A stretch of 64,000 nucleotides of DNA, from the NCBI RefSeq assembly GCF_003030305.1, contig NZ_CP023676.1:2294001-2358000 (forward strand), written 5' to 3'. This document shows, piece by piece, positions 36,679-46,780 of this stretch; the stretch's first letter is position 1, and each line of letters starts with the position of its first letter. A program made the translations under genes and the position numbers. Under the pieces are notes generated by a model. That model did no database searches. It saw only the letters and a list, made by a program, of their open reading frames with translations, and was not told where the DNA came from. Origin of the DNA: Cutibacterium acnes. Its GTDB lineage: Bacteria > Actinomycetota > Actinomycetes > Propionibacteriales > Propionibacteriaceae.

Positions 36679-38045
36679 AATGCCCTCATTGCTCTGAACC
36701 CGATTGAGGCGATCTGGGAAAAACTCAGGTTCGATGACCTCACCGCAGAGGCTACCGTCGGAAGTAAGTGTTTTCGAGGGGTCATATCGAGACCATAAAT
36801 CTTATACATCACATCCGCCGCGAGCTGACCGACATCGTCGTACATTTCTGGAGATTCCAGGAATGCCGGGGCGTTCCGATAAGTATTCATGTCGCGACCC
36901 ACGAAACTTTCATTGCAAGTGGAGATATAACCATCCAGAGTCCCATGACCGACATCATGGTTACGCAAGGCTAGATCAACCGATTTCGCAGCGGCGAGGG
37001 CGGAACCTGCAGCGAGGTCCATCCCCCGTACCGTAAACCCAGTGTTCAGCGTAAAGCCGGCAGCGTCGCCGACGATCAAGAGCCCTGGCGCAACCAGGTC
37101 GTGCTGCATACTGGCACCACCTTCAGCTACAAGATGACAGCCGTATTCCAGCAGCTCGCCACCAGCAAGGAGTGGCGCAACAACCGGGTGCGTCAAGAAG
37201 TGGTCGTGCAGCTGCGAGCTTGACTCCCCACTCCTTTCTAAATCATCCAACCTTAGGACGATCCCGGCTGACACGCTGTCAATATTCGTGTAAAGGAACC
37301 CACCTCCCCCAACACCTTTCGTGCAGTCACCGACAACCGCGTACGCTGCCCCCTCGCCGTTCTTAACTTGGAACCGTTCTTCGATGACTTTCGGGTCAAG
37401 GCCAATTACCGACTTCACGCCGACGGCAAGATTGTTCTTAGGCTCCGGTCCACGGAGCCCAGCGTCACGACTCAGAAATGAATTCACACCGTCGGCAGCA
37501 ATGACCACACGCGAATACAACTCATCGTCACCAGCTCGAACCCCGACGAACTGCCCATCACGCTCGATCAACGAGTCAACGCGAACACCTGACATCACAG
37601 TGACGCCAGCTTCCTCGCATTTTTCCGACAGCCACGGATCAAGTTTCGCCCGGAGGACGGTAACAGCGTTAACGGGGTCCACGAGTCGCGCATCTCGATA
37701 ATCAACTGCAACAGACGAATCCCTATTCAGAAACATCAGTTGGTTGCGAGTGATCTTGCGCTCGACCGGAGCATCTCGAAGGAAGTTCGGAAATATCTCC
37801 TCAAGGACCCGACAGTAAAGAACACCTCCTGAGAGATTTTTGCTTCCAGGTTCTCGGCCACGCTCGACAAGGAGTACTTCGTGCCCCTCACCAGCTAGCT
37901 CGTACGCCGCGACGGCACCAGCCACACCACCCCCGACGACAATGACATCGAAATCAGGCTCAACGCCCGGGACATCCCACAACGGCGGCGGTGTCTCCGA
38001 AGGCTGGGAGCCCACACCCCGCAACAGTTCTGCGATCCCAGTCAT
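36675..38045 (-). CDS. fixC: Electron transfer flavoprotein-quinone oxidoreductase FixC
   Basis: 456 residues. The FAD Rossmann motif VIVVGGGVAGAVAAYELAGEG is at about 34-54, followed by LLVERGREPGSKNLSGG and later GDAAGFTLNTGFTVRGMDLA (about 322-340), typical of the ETF-QO/FixC family. It takes electrons from FixAB and delivers them to quinone with FixX. It overlaps fixB and fixX by 4 bp on each side, implying coupled translation. Confidence 0.93.
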   Translation of the reverse strand: MTGIAELLRGVGSQPSETPPPLWDVPGVEPDFDVIVVGGGVAGAVAAYELAGEGHEVLLVERGREPGSKNLSGGVLYCRVLEEIFPNFLRDAPVERKITRNQLMFLNRDSSVAVDYRDARLVDPVNAVTVLRAKLDPWLSEKCEEAGVTVMSGVRVDSLIERDGQFVGVRAGDDELYSRVVIAADGVNSFLSRDAGLRGPEPKNNLAVGVKSVIGLDPKVIEERFQVKNGEGAAYAVVGDCTKGVGGGGFLYTNIDSVSAGIVLRLDDLERSGESSSQLHDHFLTHPVVAPLLAGGELLEYGCHLVAEGGASMQHDLVAPGLLIVGDAAGFTLNTGFTVRGMDLAAGSALAAAKSVDLALRNHDVGHGTLDGYISTCNESFVGRDMNTYRNAPAFLESPEMYDDVGQLAADVMYKIYGLDMTPRKHLLPTVASAVRSSNLSFSQIASIGFRAMRAL

Positions 38046-38923
38046 CGCGCCAATGCCTTTGTCAGCTCGGGAAGAACTGCATAGAGGTCTCCGACAATTC
38101 CATAATCAGCCTGCTCAAAAATAGGCGCATCTGAATCCGAATTGATAGCGACGACAGTCTGGGACTTATTCATGCCGACAACATGCTGCAGCTGGCCAGA
38201 AATTCCCACCGCAATGTAGAGCTCAGGTGAAACCTGTGCTCCGGAGATTCCTACGTAGAGTTTCTTCTCAAACCAGCTCACCCCTTCAGCTAGAGGACGC
38301 GAACACGCGAGCTCCGCACCTAACTGTGCAGCCAAGTCATGCGCAATATGAAGGTCTGCCTCCTCACGAAAACCGCGTCCACAAGCAACAATGCGTTTCG
38401 CAGCAGCCAGATTCGTGGCCTGGCTACCAGCCTTGTCACTGGAGACCACGGTGGCCCCATCTACGGTTGCGCTCACCTGCGTCAGCTCAGGGCATGGTCC
38501 CTCAGATGGCCCCCCAGGTTCGCACACGAACACGATCGGCGTGGAAAGCGAGAGCGTCTGCTCCAACACACCACCCAACTGCAGCACAGTAGCCTTGCCA
38601 GCTTCCAGCTCTTGCAGACCACGATAAATGGGTGCGTCAAGCTGGACAGCCACCGCAGCTGCAAGAACACGGTCCGCAGAAGAAGTGCCAGCAAGGACCA
38701 CATCGCCGGGCTCAGCTGCGACCTGTTCCGCCGCGAATCCAGCCACCGCCTCGACCGGCACCGCTGCCGGAAGTTCAATCTGAACAACGCGATCGGCCCC
38801 GGAAAAACGATCGGCAGCCACACCAACAGCCACTACGACCGTGCTGTCACCTCTCTGGCCAGTCAACTCCAGCATATGAGAAATGTTTGGCTGCGCAGTG
38901 ACAATCCAACTCGTCGACATCAA
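38042..38923 (-). CDS. fixB: Electron transfer flavoprotein alpha subunit FixB
   Basis: 293 residues. The C-terminal FAD domain is present with ETF-alpha features: GRGFREEADLHIAHDLAAQLG, ACSRPLAEGVSWF, KKLYVGISGAQVSPELYIA and GISGQLQHVVGM at about 180-255. The first 130 residues form the ETF alpha/beta domain. It pairs with FixA; such pairs can bifurcate electrons. It ends over the start of fixC. Confidence 0.93.
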   Translation of the reverse strand: MMSTSWIVTAQPNISHMLELTGQRGDSTVVVAVGVAADRFSGADRVVQIELPAAVPVEAVAGFAAEQVAAEPGDVVLAGTSSADRVLAAAVAVQLDAPIYRGLQELEAGKATVLQLGGVLEQTLSLSTPIVFVCEPGGPSEGPCPELTQVSATVDGATVVSSDKAGSQATNLAAAKRIVACGRGFREEADLHIAHDLAAQLGAELACSRPLAEGVSWFEKKLYVGISGAQVSPELYIAVGISGQLQHVVGMNKSQTVVAINSDSDAPIFEQADYGIVGDLYAVLPELTKALAR

Positions 38924-38952
38924 GACTCCCTTTCACGCCTGTTTAATTCTTG

Positions 38953-39714
38953 TCAAATGACCGATGCATCACGGAGTGCAGCAACAAGTTGGGCAGCAGC
39001 ACCATCCCCACTGAACACTTGATGCTTCCGCTCCTTCACCGGAGCTGGCCCACGCGAGACAACATTCACCGTTGCCCGCGAAAGATCCAACTCGGAGCAC
39101 TTCACATCCTCCATCGGCTTCTTCGCCGCCTTAAGAATGTCCTTCATTCCCGGCGCTTTCGGAGTCGTCGCATCTGGAGTGGTGGCAATAACCGCAGCAC
39201 CATCCGTGCGGACAACACGGCTACCACCGTCGTAGTTTTGCGTAATTTGCCAACCCGTTCCAGAAGGCTCGACGTGCGTGACTTCCAGGAAAGTAGGAAG
39301 TCCGAGGCGAGCTCCAACAAGTGCAGGCATCAATTGCGCACCCTCGTCAACAGACGCATCTCCAGTAACGACTAAAGTGACACCCCCGATTCGTTGGATG
39401 AGAGCCGCGAGCGCGCCCGCAACCTGGACGCTCGACCATTCACTCGTCTTGTCGTCCCCCAAGGTCATAACTCGATCCAGACCACGAGCCAAGACGTTTT
39501 TCTTCTCCTTGGCAGCAGTCGCTGCGACCGTTCCAACACTGACACCCACAAGTTCGGTACCAGAAACATCGGCCGCCTCTCTGGCAACCTGAATCGCGGC
39601 CGGATCATAGTCACTGATGCCGAGTTTCCCGCGGGACCAATCGATCCTCCCATCTGGTTCTACACGTGCGTCCTGCGGATTAGCGGCTACTTTATATGCC
39701 ACAGCAATTGTCAT
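38953..39714 (-). CDS. fixA: Electron transfer flavoprotein beta subunit FixA
   Basis: 253 residues from the ATG after AAGGGAAAAC. The N-terminal MTIAVAYKVAANPQDARV and the signature VGARLGLPTFLEVTHVE near 150-166 are those of the FixA/ETF-beta family. The gap of 29 bp to fixB contains AAAGGGAG for the latter. Its subfamily decides whether a second FAD for bifurcation is bound; I cannot decide that by eye. Confidence 0.93.
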   Translation of the reverse strand: MTIAVAYKVAANPQDARVEPDGRIDWSRGKLGISDYDPAAIQVAREAADVSGTELVGVSVGTVAATAAKEKKNVLARGLDRVMTLGDDKTSEWSSVQVAGALAALIQRIGGVTLVVTGDASVDEGAQLMPALVGARLGLPTFLEVTHVEPSGTGWQITQNYDGGSRVVRTDGAAVIATTPDATTPKAPGMKDILKAAKKPMEDVKCSELDLSRATVNVVSRGPAPVKERKHQVFSGDGAAAQLVAALRDASVI

Positions 39715-39822
39715 GGGTTTTCCCTTCTGGCCGACACATAATATCGGTCCGATTTGGTCATCAGTCACTTAGCGGATGGCAGACAGAACTCCCGCGAACT
39801 TCACGTACTCCACGTCAGACAT

Positions 39823-40989
39823 TCATTTGTCGTCATTCGCCGATCGGCCCCATTCAGCGGCGACGGCTCCTGCTGTCTGTTCACCCAAACGCGGCGACGA
39901 CTCCGAGGACACCTCCAGATTGCCGCACCCGAAGTCCGCCGGAAATCGTAGGTACGGCATCTTTCCGAGCTCCGGGTGTGTGAAGTGACCGAGCGAATGG
40001 CGCGCAACCACATGCTCACTTTCAAGCGCCTCTTTGAGATCCCAGATGGGTGCAGCAGGGACACCTGCTTCCTCGGTCTTCCGCAACAGTTCGGCAACGG
40101 TCATCGTCTGCGTCCACCCGGACACCAACTGCGTGAGCTCTTGTCGTTTATTCGCGCGGTTCATATCACCGAGATAGGCATCGTTGGCACCAAGGTCCGG
40201 CCTTCCCATGAGGTCGGCCAAGCGTGCCCAAATTCGATCGTTTGCCACTGCCAAGGCAACCAGTCCGTCCTTAGCAGGGTAGGTGTCGAATGGAACCGAA
40301 ACCGGATGACGATTTCCGATTCGTCCCGGCAATTTTCCATCGGCAAGAAGGAGACTCAGATTAGTCACCTGCAACGCAAGCAAAGAATTGAACATTGAAA
40401 CGTCGACAGTACGACCGACCCCAGTACGCTCACGCTCATACAGTGCTGCACAAATCGCCCATCCGGCGAAAATCCCTGAAACGACGTCACCCAGTGATTC
40501 ACCAACGCGTGTCGGCTTTCCTCCTTCAGGACCCGTGGCAGCCATGATTCCGCTCATCGCCTGTACAATGAGATCATACGCGGGACGATTTCGGAACGGC
40601 CCCTCTTGACCGAAACCCGAAATGCTGGCGTATATTATTCGCGGATTGGTTTTATGTACACTTTCCGCATCCACTCCCAAACGCTTCGTGACTCCAGGTC
40701 GAAAGTTTTCTAACACGACGTCTGCATGCTCAACGAGCTTCATGAAACGCTCATGGTCCTTGGGATCTTTGAAATTCAGGACGACGCTCCGTTTACCATG
40801 GTTCAATTCAGCGAAGTATACGCTCTCCTCGCCCTTGAAAGGTCCCAAATGACGCGCGTCATCACCATTCGGTGCCTCGACTTTGACCACATCAGCACCT
40901 AGATCTGCAAGGAAAGCACCGCAGTACGGGCCTGCCAGGACACGCGAGAGATCGAGAACTTTGACTCCCTCGAGCACACCTTTGGACAC
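39823..40989 (-). CDS. Family III CoA-transferase (CaiB/BaiF type)
   Basis: 388 residues from the GTG eight bases after AAAGGA. Landmarks are VLDLSRVLAGPYCGAFLADLG at the N-terminus, FRPGVTKRLG near 95 and ESLGDVVSGIFAGWA near 168, whose Asp is the expected CoA-ester-forming residue. The enzyme would move CoA between acids, activating the operon's substrate. It is 38 bp behind the acyl-CoA dehydrogenase gene. The order dehydrogenase, CoA-transferase, fixABCX mirrors cai/fix carnitine gene sets, but a caiC ligase and caiD hydratase are missing. Confidence 0.88.
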   Translation of the reverse strand: MSKGVLEGVKVLDLSRVLAGPYCGAFLADLGADVVKVEAPNGDDARHLGPFKGEESVYFAELNHGKRSVVLNFKDPKDHERFMKLVEHADVVLENFRPGVTKRLGVDAESVHKTNPRIIYASISGFGQEGPFRNRPAYDLIVQAMSGIMAATGPEGGKPTRVGESLGDVVSGIFAGWAICAALYERERTGVGRTVDVSMFNSLLALQVTNLSLLLADGKLPGRIGNRHPVSVPFDTYPAKDGLVALAVANDRIWARLADLMGRPDLGANDAYLGDMNRANKRQELTQLVSGWTQTMTVAELLRKTEEAGVPAAPIWDLKEALESEHVVARHSLGHFTHPELGKMPYLRFPADFGCGNLEVSSESSPRLGEQTAGAVAAEWGRSANDDK

Positions 40990-41026
40990 GATCAAGTTCC
41001 TTTCTTACTCATCCCGGACACAGACG

Positions 41027-42175
41027 TCAGCGTGACCGGTTAAACAGCTGACGCGCGATAACGATCCGTTGGATCTGGTTCGTGCCCTCGTAGATCTGTG
41101 TCACCTTGGCGTCTCGGAACATCCGCTCGACAGCAGAATCCTTGGAATAGCCGATGCCACCGAGCAGCTGGACTGCATCTGTGCACACTGCCATCGCTGT
41201 GTCGGAAGCGAAACATTTGGCCGCCGCGCCGAAGTAACTCACATCGTCAGTCTGGCGCCCACTACGATCAGCTGCAGAGTATGTCAGCGCTCGCGCCGCC
41301 TCCAAACGCATTGCCATGTCTGCGAGCATGAATTGGATTCCCTCAAAATTGGATAGTGGCTGGCCAAACTGCTTGCGCTTCTGGACGTAATCCGTGGCAA
41401 TGTCTAAAGCTCCCTGGGCAATTCCCACTGCTTGAGCAGCAATCGAGACACGAGAGTTGTCAAGCGTACCCAAAGCAACACTCAGACCGTGCCCTCGACG
41501 GCCAATTACTCGTTCCTTGGGGATACGCGTATTCTTGAAAACCACTTCCCTGGTAACTGACCCGCGTATCCCCATTTTGTGCTCCGGAGCCCCGTAGCTA
41601 ATGCCCGGGTCATCTGCATGGACCATCAACGCGCTGATTCTGTGGCGCGGATCGTCTGGGTCAGTAACCGCAAATATCACCAGGTACTTGGCCTCGCCAG
41701 CCTCCGTGACCCAAGCCTTGACACCGTTCAGGACGAAACTGTCCCCATCTTCGTCGGCTCGACACTTTAGTGCAGCTGGATCTGATCCAGCATCAGCCTC
41801 GGAGAGCGCATATCCGAAAAGCGCCTTACCCGACGCAACTTCAGAAAGATAACGTTTCCTCTGCTCCTCGCTACCGTATTTGAGAAGGGGGACGGTACCA
41901 AGCTCATTGGACGATATGACGGTGGACGACGACGCACAGACTCGAGCGACCTCTTCCATGATTATTGCGGACGCAATCGCATCCGCACCGTCGCCACCAT
42001 ACTGCTCTGGGATTCCAGGAGCCGCGAAACCCGCCTCAACGAGAGCATCATACTGCTGCTGCGCAAAAACTCCTTTATCGTCGACTTCTGCAGCGTTGGG
42101 AGCAAGCTGCGACTCAGCGAATTCTCGAACAAACTGGCGCAGCATTTCATGCTCTTCTGACAAGTGATACAGCAT
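41027..42175 (-). CDS. Acyl-CoA dehydrogenase (CaiA-like reductase candidate)
   Basis: 382 residues, the standard length. FAD-binding motifs FGYALSEADAGSD (about 115) and VTEAGEAKYLVIFAVTD are present, and the catalytic Glu lies in QIYEGTNQIQR near the C-terminus. Given the fix genes behind it, it may run as an enoyl-CoA reductase fed by FixAB, as CaiA does, or as a dehydrogenase. It is the first gene of the seven-gene operon. Confidence 0.9.
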   Translation of the reverse strand: MLYHLSEEHEMLRQFVREFAESQLAPNAAEVDDKGVFAQQQYDALVEAGFAAPGIPEQYGGDGADAIASAIIMEEVARVCASSSTVISSNELGTVPLLKYGSEEQRKRYLSEVASGKALFGYALSEADAGSDPAALKCRADEDGDSFVLNGVKAWVTEAGEAKYLVIFAVTDPDDPRHRISALMVHADDPGISYGAPEHKMGIRGSVTREVVFKNTRIPKERVIGRRGHGLSVALGTLDNSRVSIAAQAVGIAQGALDIATDYVQKRKQFGQPLSNFEGIQFMLADMAMRLEAARALTYSAADRSGRQTDDVSYFGAAAKCFASDTAMAVCTDAVQLLGGIGYSKDSAVERMFRDAKVTQIYEGTNQIQRIVIARQLFNRSR

Positions 42176-42292
42176 TCTGACTCCACATCATTATCGATCG
42201 CGCTTCCGGCTTCATTGCTTTCAGCAGTTCTCTTACAAAAAGCAAGATACTAAGCAGCATCGAAAGCACGCAATACTGTGACACCGTCAGCT

Positions 42293-42329
42293 GTTTCACA
42301 TAAGAAATAGTCAGTTCCAGATGAGAAAC
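42293..42329. promoter_or_regulatory. Candidate IclR-type operator upstream of the acyl-CoA/fix operon
   Basis: GTTTCACAT and ATGAGAAAC form an inverted repeat (8 of 9) separated by 19 bases in the AT-rich 225-bp region between the IclR gene and the operon. Position suits control by the adjacent IclR protein; binding is inferred. Confidence 0.35.
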
Positions 42330-42400
42330 ACCGCCACAATTTAGTGACAAATCTGACGCAATTTCTTGTACAGTGTGATCTTTATATCAATTTCGGCAGC

Positions 42401-43165
42401 TCAGCGCGCACCCAGTCGATACTGGATCGCTCGAGCAGCCGCGAAGAGATGGCCAAGGAGCGCCTGATCGAGCTGGCTGCTCTCAAGCGCCGTTCTGTAC
42501 GTCGTGGCAAGCGAAGCCAACGGATAGCCCGAGACATCTACAACTGGGACAGCCAGAGTCGACCATCCGACCGTCACCGAATCGATTTCGCGCGCCCACC
42601 CGCGTTTTCGTGTTTCAGCGAGCATCGCATGAAGCTCAGTAGTCGACGTCGGCGAATTTGAATGACCAGCCGACAATTCGGCCGAACTCGGGTACAGCGC
42701 ATCCACCTGGGTCCATGACAGGCAGGACAGCATCGCCCTCCCGCTCGCAGTAATTTCAGCCGGGAGCCGAACCCCGACCTCAGTTATGAGTGAGGGGGTA
42801 TGAATGCCCCGCTGCTCCACAACGTATATGACTTCAGATCCTCGAAGTAATGCAAGGTGAATACTCGAATGGGTTTCGTCCACAAGATGGTCGATAATCG
42901 GGAGACTCACGCGGCGCAACGGCTCCTGCCGTTGGTACGCAGCGGCCAACTCGTAGGCCGCTGGGCCAAGCGAATACCTACCCAACTCTGAATCATGGAC
43001 GGCGTAGCCCTCGCTCACGAGCGCAGCAAGTATTCGGTACGTCGTAGTTCTCGGAATGCCCAGCCGCCGCGCCAAGGCACTTGCATATTGTGGCTCAACG
43101 TGCTCAGACAAAGCACCCAACACCTCAAGTGCCGTAATTGTTGACCGGCTGGGTTCCATGAACAC
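42401..43165 (-). CDS. IclR-family transcriptional regulator
   Basis: 254 residues. A winged helix-turn-helix at about 8-65 (ALARRLGIPRTTTYRILAAL) precedes the IclR effector domain at about 80-250 (RRVSLPIIDHLVDETHSSIHL, ITASGRAMLS). IclR proteins sense small carboxylic or aromatic acids. It lies directly upstream of, and on the same strand as, the acyl-CoA/fix/NCS1 operon, and is the obvious candidate for its control. Alternative start at the third codon (MEPSRS). Confidence 0.88.
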   Translation of the reverse strand: MFMEPSRSTITALEVLGALSEHVEPQYASALARRLGIPRTTTYRILAALVSEGYAVHDSELGRYSLGPAAYELAAAYQRQEPLRRVSLPIIDHLVDETHSSIHLALLRGSEVIYVVEQRGIHTPSLITEVGVRLPAEITASGRAMLSCLSWTQVDALYPSSAELSAGHSNSPTSTTELHAMLAETRKRGWAREIDSVTVGWSTLAVPVVDVSGYPLASLATTYRTALESSQLDQALLGHLFAAARAIQYRLGAR

Positions 43166-43278
43166 AGGCTAGCTACTTCCCCACCTGGTCTCGATGTGGG
43201 TCCCATGATCACTGCGCGCAGTGCTAGTGATCCATGCACAATCGAGTATGAGCTCGGGCACTAAACTACGCCTACCTC

Positions 43279-44604
43279 TCACCTCTCCCGGCTCACGGCT
43301 AGCACTCCCCTGGGGATCTCGCATTCATCCCCCAAGTTCATCGCCGCGATTCGCCCAGCTGCCCGCGCCTCAAACAACTTCGGCAACAGCATGGCGGCCA
43401 ACGTCGTCGGTGAGATGGTATTGACGTAAATCTTCGTCCCGCCCTCAAATCCGGCCAGGGTCGAGGTTCTCAGCTTAAGGATGATCCGCCACGGTACCGG
43501 CACTCCCGTACCCATCGGGCGGTAATGCCACTCCTCATTGGCAGGCACATCGTCGCTGACGGCTACGTGCGCGGCATGCAGGAGATCTGAAACGGCGTCG
43601 ATTCCCTCATCGTCAACCCGCCAGGGCTGATCAACCCGGCTCGTCGACCACACCTCCACCGACGGGTAGCGATGCCCGAATCCAACCGTCATGACGGCGC
43701 CGTCATTGCAGGCCAGCACTAGACCATGCTCTACCGCAAAGTCGGGTCCCCACCGATTAAAAATGCCCGGGTCGAGGACAGCCTTCGGCAGCACCGACTC
43801 ATTATCGGCACCGACCTAGTCAATTGCCACCACCTGCTTATGCAAGTGATCGAAAGAAGCCCCAGCCGGCTTAAGCCAGTTCTGGAAAACCACCACATAT
43901 CGCACATGTTCGTTGTGACGATGCAGCTGAGCCATTGAATCGACGGTCAGCGCCATGAACGCCCGATGCTCGTTGACGGAAAGACTCGCCGATCCAGCAA
44001 TGTCGGCGGTTGTCGTGCCCTCATCGGTGTAATGGCGACGAGCGACGATGACGTCATGTCCGCCGGCAAAGAAGGCTGCGGAAGCCTCGCGTAGTTCTTG
44101 GGGACCGAGGTCCTCGGCGCGCCGGTCTGACCCCACCGCCTTGAACTTGGCGTTAAGGACCGACCTCACGTGAGCCTCCCCTGACGGGTTAGACAGGTAT
44201 TCCTCCTGCCAGTCCCGCGCTGCCCGAGGCAAGCTCATCCCCCAGTTGAGCTGCCAATACCGCCACGACAGGATCTCGAAAAGATTGGGGACGCGTCGAA
44301 ACTCCGGCACCGTCGCGTCGAGTCGGTCAGCCGGAACGCAACGGATGAGATCATGGCCGCGCACCAGGCCGCCCGCCCGCTTCACCAGCCGGGTCTTCTC
44401 CGGCGGCGTAGACAAATAATTATCGGGACAGAACACGCACGCGGCACGACGGTCATGGTCGGCCAATTCCCGAGTTTGCTCGGCTGGCTTACCCAGTGGC
44501 CGCGCACCGCGGCCCGGAACCGTCCACACTTTCGTTCCAGTAAACGGGTTAACCTGCTTAATCGTGCCGTCGGGCAGCTCCCGGTAGTACGGGTCGTCGT
44601 TCAC
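43279..44604 (-). pseudogene. DUF4921/GalT-like gene interrupted by an in-frame amber codon
   Basis: One 442-codon frame is broken only by TAG at 43818-43816. The first 262 codons carry VCVFCPDNYLSTP-type zinc Cys residues (about 56-66) and GASFDHLHKQVVAID with the HIT-like His-x-His near 253. The next 179 codons continue in the same frame with VGADNESVLPKAVLDPG and VEHGLVLACNDGAVMTVGFG. Together they give the usual length of DUF4921 proteins, which resemble galactose-1-phosphate uridylyltransferases. A single G-to-T change in a GAG codon would explain the stop. The reading frame is otherwise clean, so the break is recent, or a sequencing error, or read through. The end overlaps the serS stop region neighbour by 4 bp. 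Confidence 0.8.
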
Positions 44605-45875
44605 TTCACAGGCTCAATGAACTCACGCCCACCCAGATAAGGACGCAGTGCCTCGGGTATGCGCACCGAGCCATCAGCCTGCTGGTGGTTCTCCAACAGC
44701 ATGATGATGATGCGAGTCATCGCGCATAAGGTGCCATTGAGAGTGGCCAGGGGTTCAACGCCGTCAGGTCCGCGATGGCGAATAGACAGGCGCCGGGCCT
44801 GGAAGGTAGTGCAGTTCGACGTCGAGGTGATCTCACGATAGCGGTTCTGGGTTGGCAGCCAGCCATAACAATCGAACTTGCGGGCAGCAGACAGGCCCAA
44901 GTCACCGGAGGCAACGTCGAGCACCTGGAACGGGATTTGTAGCGCGGTAATGAAGTCCTTCTCGAAACTCAGCAACTTCTCATGCCAGGCCTCAGCCTCC
45001 TGCGGTAGGCAATAAACGAACATCTCGACTTTGTCAAACCAATGAACGCGAAAGATACCGCGGGTGTCCTTGCCATACGAGCCAGCCTCGCGTCGGTAGC
45101 ATGGAGAAAAGGCGACGTAGCGTTTGGGCAACTCGGCATCGTCGAGAATCTCGTCAGAATGGAAAGCTGCTAGAGCCACCTCGGAAGTTCCGACAAGGTA
45201 CTGGTCATCCTTGGGTAAGTAGTAAACGTCATCGGCAGCTTGACCGAGGAATCCGGTACCCTCCATAGCCGACGGCTTGACGAGGGCCGGCGGGATCATG
45301 GGGGTGAATCCCCACTGAGCCGCTTTAGACATCGCTAGGTTGAGCAGCGCGAATTCCAACTGAGCGCCAACGCCGGTGAGGACGTAGAACCGGGATCCAG
45401 AAATCTTTGTGCCGCGCTCCATATCGATAGCGCCGAGGGCTTCACCGATCTCGAGGTGATCCTTAGGCTCGAACCCTTCAGCGGCAAAATCGCGGGGAGT
45501 TCCGACGGTTTCCTTGATGACACCTTCATCCTCACCACCAGCAGGAACCCCGTCAATAACGATATTGCCGAGAGTCTTGGCAAGCTCGGTAAACTTGGCA
45601 TCTGCCTCGTCCGCGGCTTTCTTGAGGTCGGCAACCTCACCGGAAATCGTCTTAGTACGGGACAGCAACTCCGCCTTCTCGTCACCGGATGCTTTAGCGA
45701 TTCGCTTGCCGAGTCCCTTCTGTTCTGCACGCAGGTTCTCATGGGCAGCAATAGCCTCACGACGAGCCTCATCTGCGGCGACAACGTCGTCCACAACCGA
45801 GGAGTCCTCGCCGCGGGCGGCCTGGGAGCGACGAACGGCGTCCGGATCCGTTCGCAGGAGCTTGGGATCGATCAT
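44601..45875 (-). CDS. serS: Seryl-tRNA synthetase
   Basis: 424 residues. The N-terminal coiled-coil tRNA-binding arm spans about 30-110 (heptads of Ala/Lys/Glu), and the class II core follows with motif 2 near [22 protein letters not shown] (split at the Arg) and motif 3 near [17 protein letters not shown]. It charges tRNA-Ser; three serine tRNA genes lie in this window. The DUF4921 gene starts inside its last codons. Confidence 0.96.
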   Translation of the reverse strand: MIDPKLLRTDPDAVRRSQAARGEDSSVVDDVVAADEARREAIAAHENLRAEQKGLGKRIAKASGDEKAELLSRTKTISGEVADLKKAADEADAKFTELAKTLGNIVIDGVPAGGEDEGVIKETVGTPRDFAAEGFEPKDHLEIGEALGAIDMERGTKISGSRFYVLTGVGAQLEFALLNLAMSKAAQWGFTPMIPPALVKPSAMEGTGFLGQAADDVYYLPKDDQYLVGTSEVALAAFHSDEILDDAELPKRYVAFSPCYRREAGSYGKDTRGIFRVHWFDKVEMFVYCLPQEAEAWHEKLLSFEKDFITALQIPFQVLDVASGDLGLSAARKFDCYGWLPTQNRYREITSTSNCTTFQARRLSIRHRGPDGVEPLATLNGTLCAMTRIIIMLLENHQQADGSVRIPEALRPYLGGREFIEPVK

Positions 45876-45916
45876 GTGACCGATCCTACCGGCCTAATGG
45901 CATCCCGACGCAGACA

Positions 45917-45945
45917 GAGGCCCAGGCCGTAGGAATCTGGGCCTC
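45917..45945 (-). terminator. Terminator of the DUF2382 gene
   Basis: GAGGCCCAG and CTGGGCCTC form a 9-bp stem with an 11-base loop just past the DUF2382 stop, before serS. Confidence 0.55.
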
Positions 45946-45961
45946 ACCCGTCGTCAGTGCA

Positions 45962-46780
45962 TCACTTGGTGTGCTTGGCGTTATCGATGTCGATCTGCTC
46001 CTTGGCAACCTTGCCGGACACGGTCTCGGTGTCCTGCACGGCCTCCTTACCAATCTTGATCTTCTCGACGCCGACAGTCTCCTTATTGACGACCGGGCGC
46101 TCCTCATGGGTCACGATGTCCTGGGTGCCCTCGGAAAGCTTGGCATCGTCAGCGGCGACCTTTTCGTCAAGGGGAACGCGCTCGACGTGGATCTCCTCAC
46201 GCTCAACCGGAACCTCCACGGTCTCAGTGTCGTGAACGACGTGCTTGCGGATACGCATGCGTCCACTCTCGACTCGCTCCTTGCCCACGTTGAGGCGCTC
46301 CTCGTGGCGGACGACCGAACCATCCCCGGCGACCGGGGACTTCTGATCAGCCGTGGTCTGAGCCTTGGTATCAGCGGCAGATTCGGTGCCGGCAACCTTC
46401 TGACCAGCAACACCCTGGTTCGTGTTTGTATCGGCGGCCTTCGAGTCCGAAGCGAAAGTGTCGGAGTAGTAACGGTAAAGCTCGTCAGTCTCGTCCTCAG
46501 AGAGGTGACCGTCGGGGTCAACGTTCGGGGCATCCTTCACCTTGTCCTTGGTGTAGGGAGCGCGGATCTGGTCGCCTGAGGTCTCCAGGCCCTTGAAGGG
46601 GACGAAGGTCTCATTGCGTCCGAAAAGCCCAGTCTTGACAGTCACCCAAGCCGGCTGGCCTGAGGCGTCATCGAGGTAAACCTGACCGATCTCGCCGATC
46701 TTGTTACCGGACTGGTCAACAACACTGCGGTCGTAAAGAGCGTCGATAGTAGCGTTCGTAGGCGTCTTGTCGTTCGTCAT
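45962..46780 (-). CDS. PRC-barrel and DUF2382 stress protein
   Basis: 272 residues. A PRC-barrel-like domain occupies about 10-85 (DQSGNKIGEIGQVYLDDASG, AWVTVKTGLFGRNETFVPF). A DUF2382 (YsnF/AvaK) domain follows at about 155-270, with the typical alternation of charged residues (RHEERLNVGKERVESGRMRI, VPVEREEIHVERVP). Such proteins are linked to general stress and desiccation tolerance; the mechanism is unknown. It is a single-gene unit. Confidence 0.85.
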   Translation of the reverse strand: MTNDKTPTNATIDALYDRSVVDQSGNKIGEIGQVYLDDASGQPAWVTVKTGLFGRNETFVPFKGLETSGDQIRAPYTKDKVKDAPNVDPDGHLSEDETDELYRYYSDTFASDSKAADTNTNQGVAGQKVAGTESAADTKAQTTADQKSPVAGDGSVVRHEERLNVGKERVESGRMRIRKHVVHDTETVEVPVEREEIHVERVPLDEKVAADDAKLSEGTQDIVTHEERPVVNKETVGVEKIKIGKEAVQDTETVSGKVAKEQIDIDNAKHTK

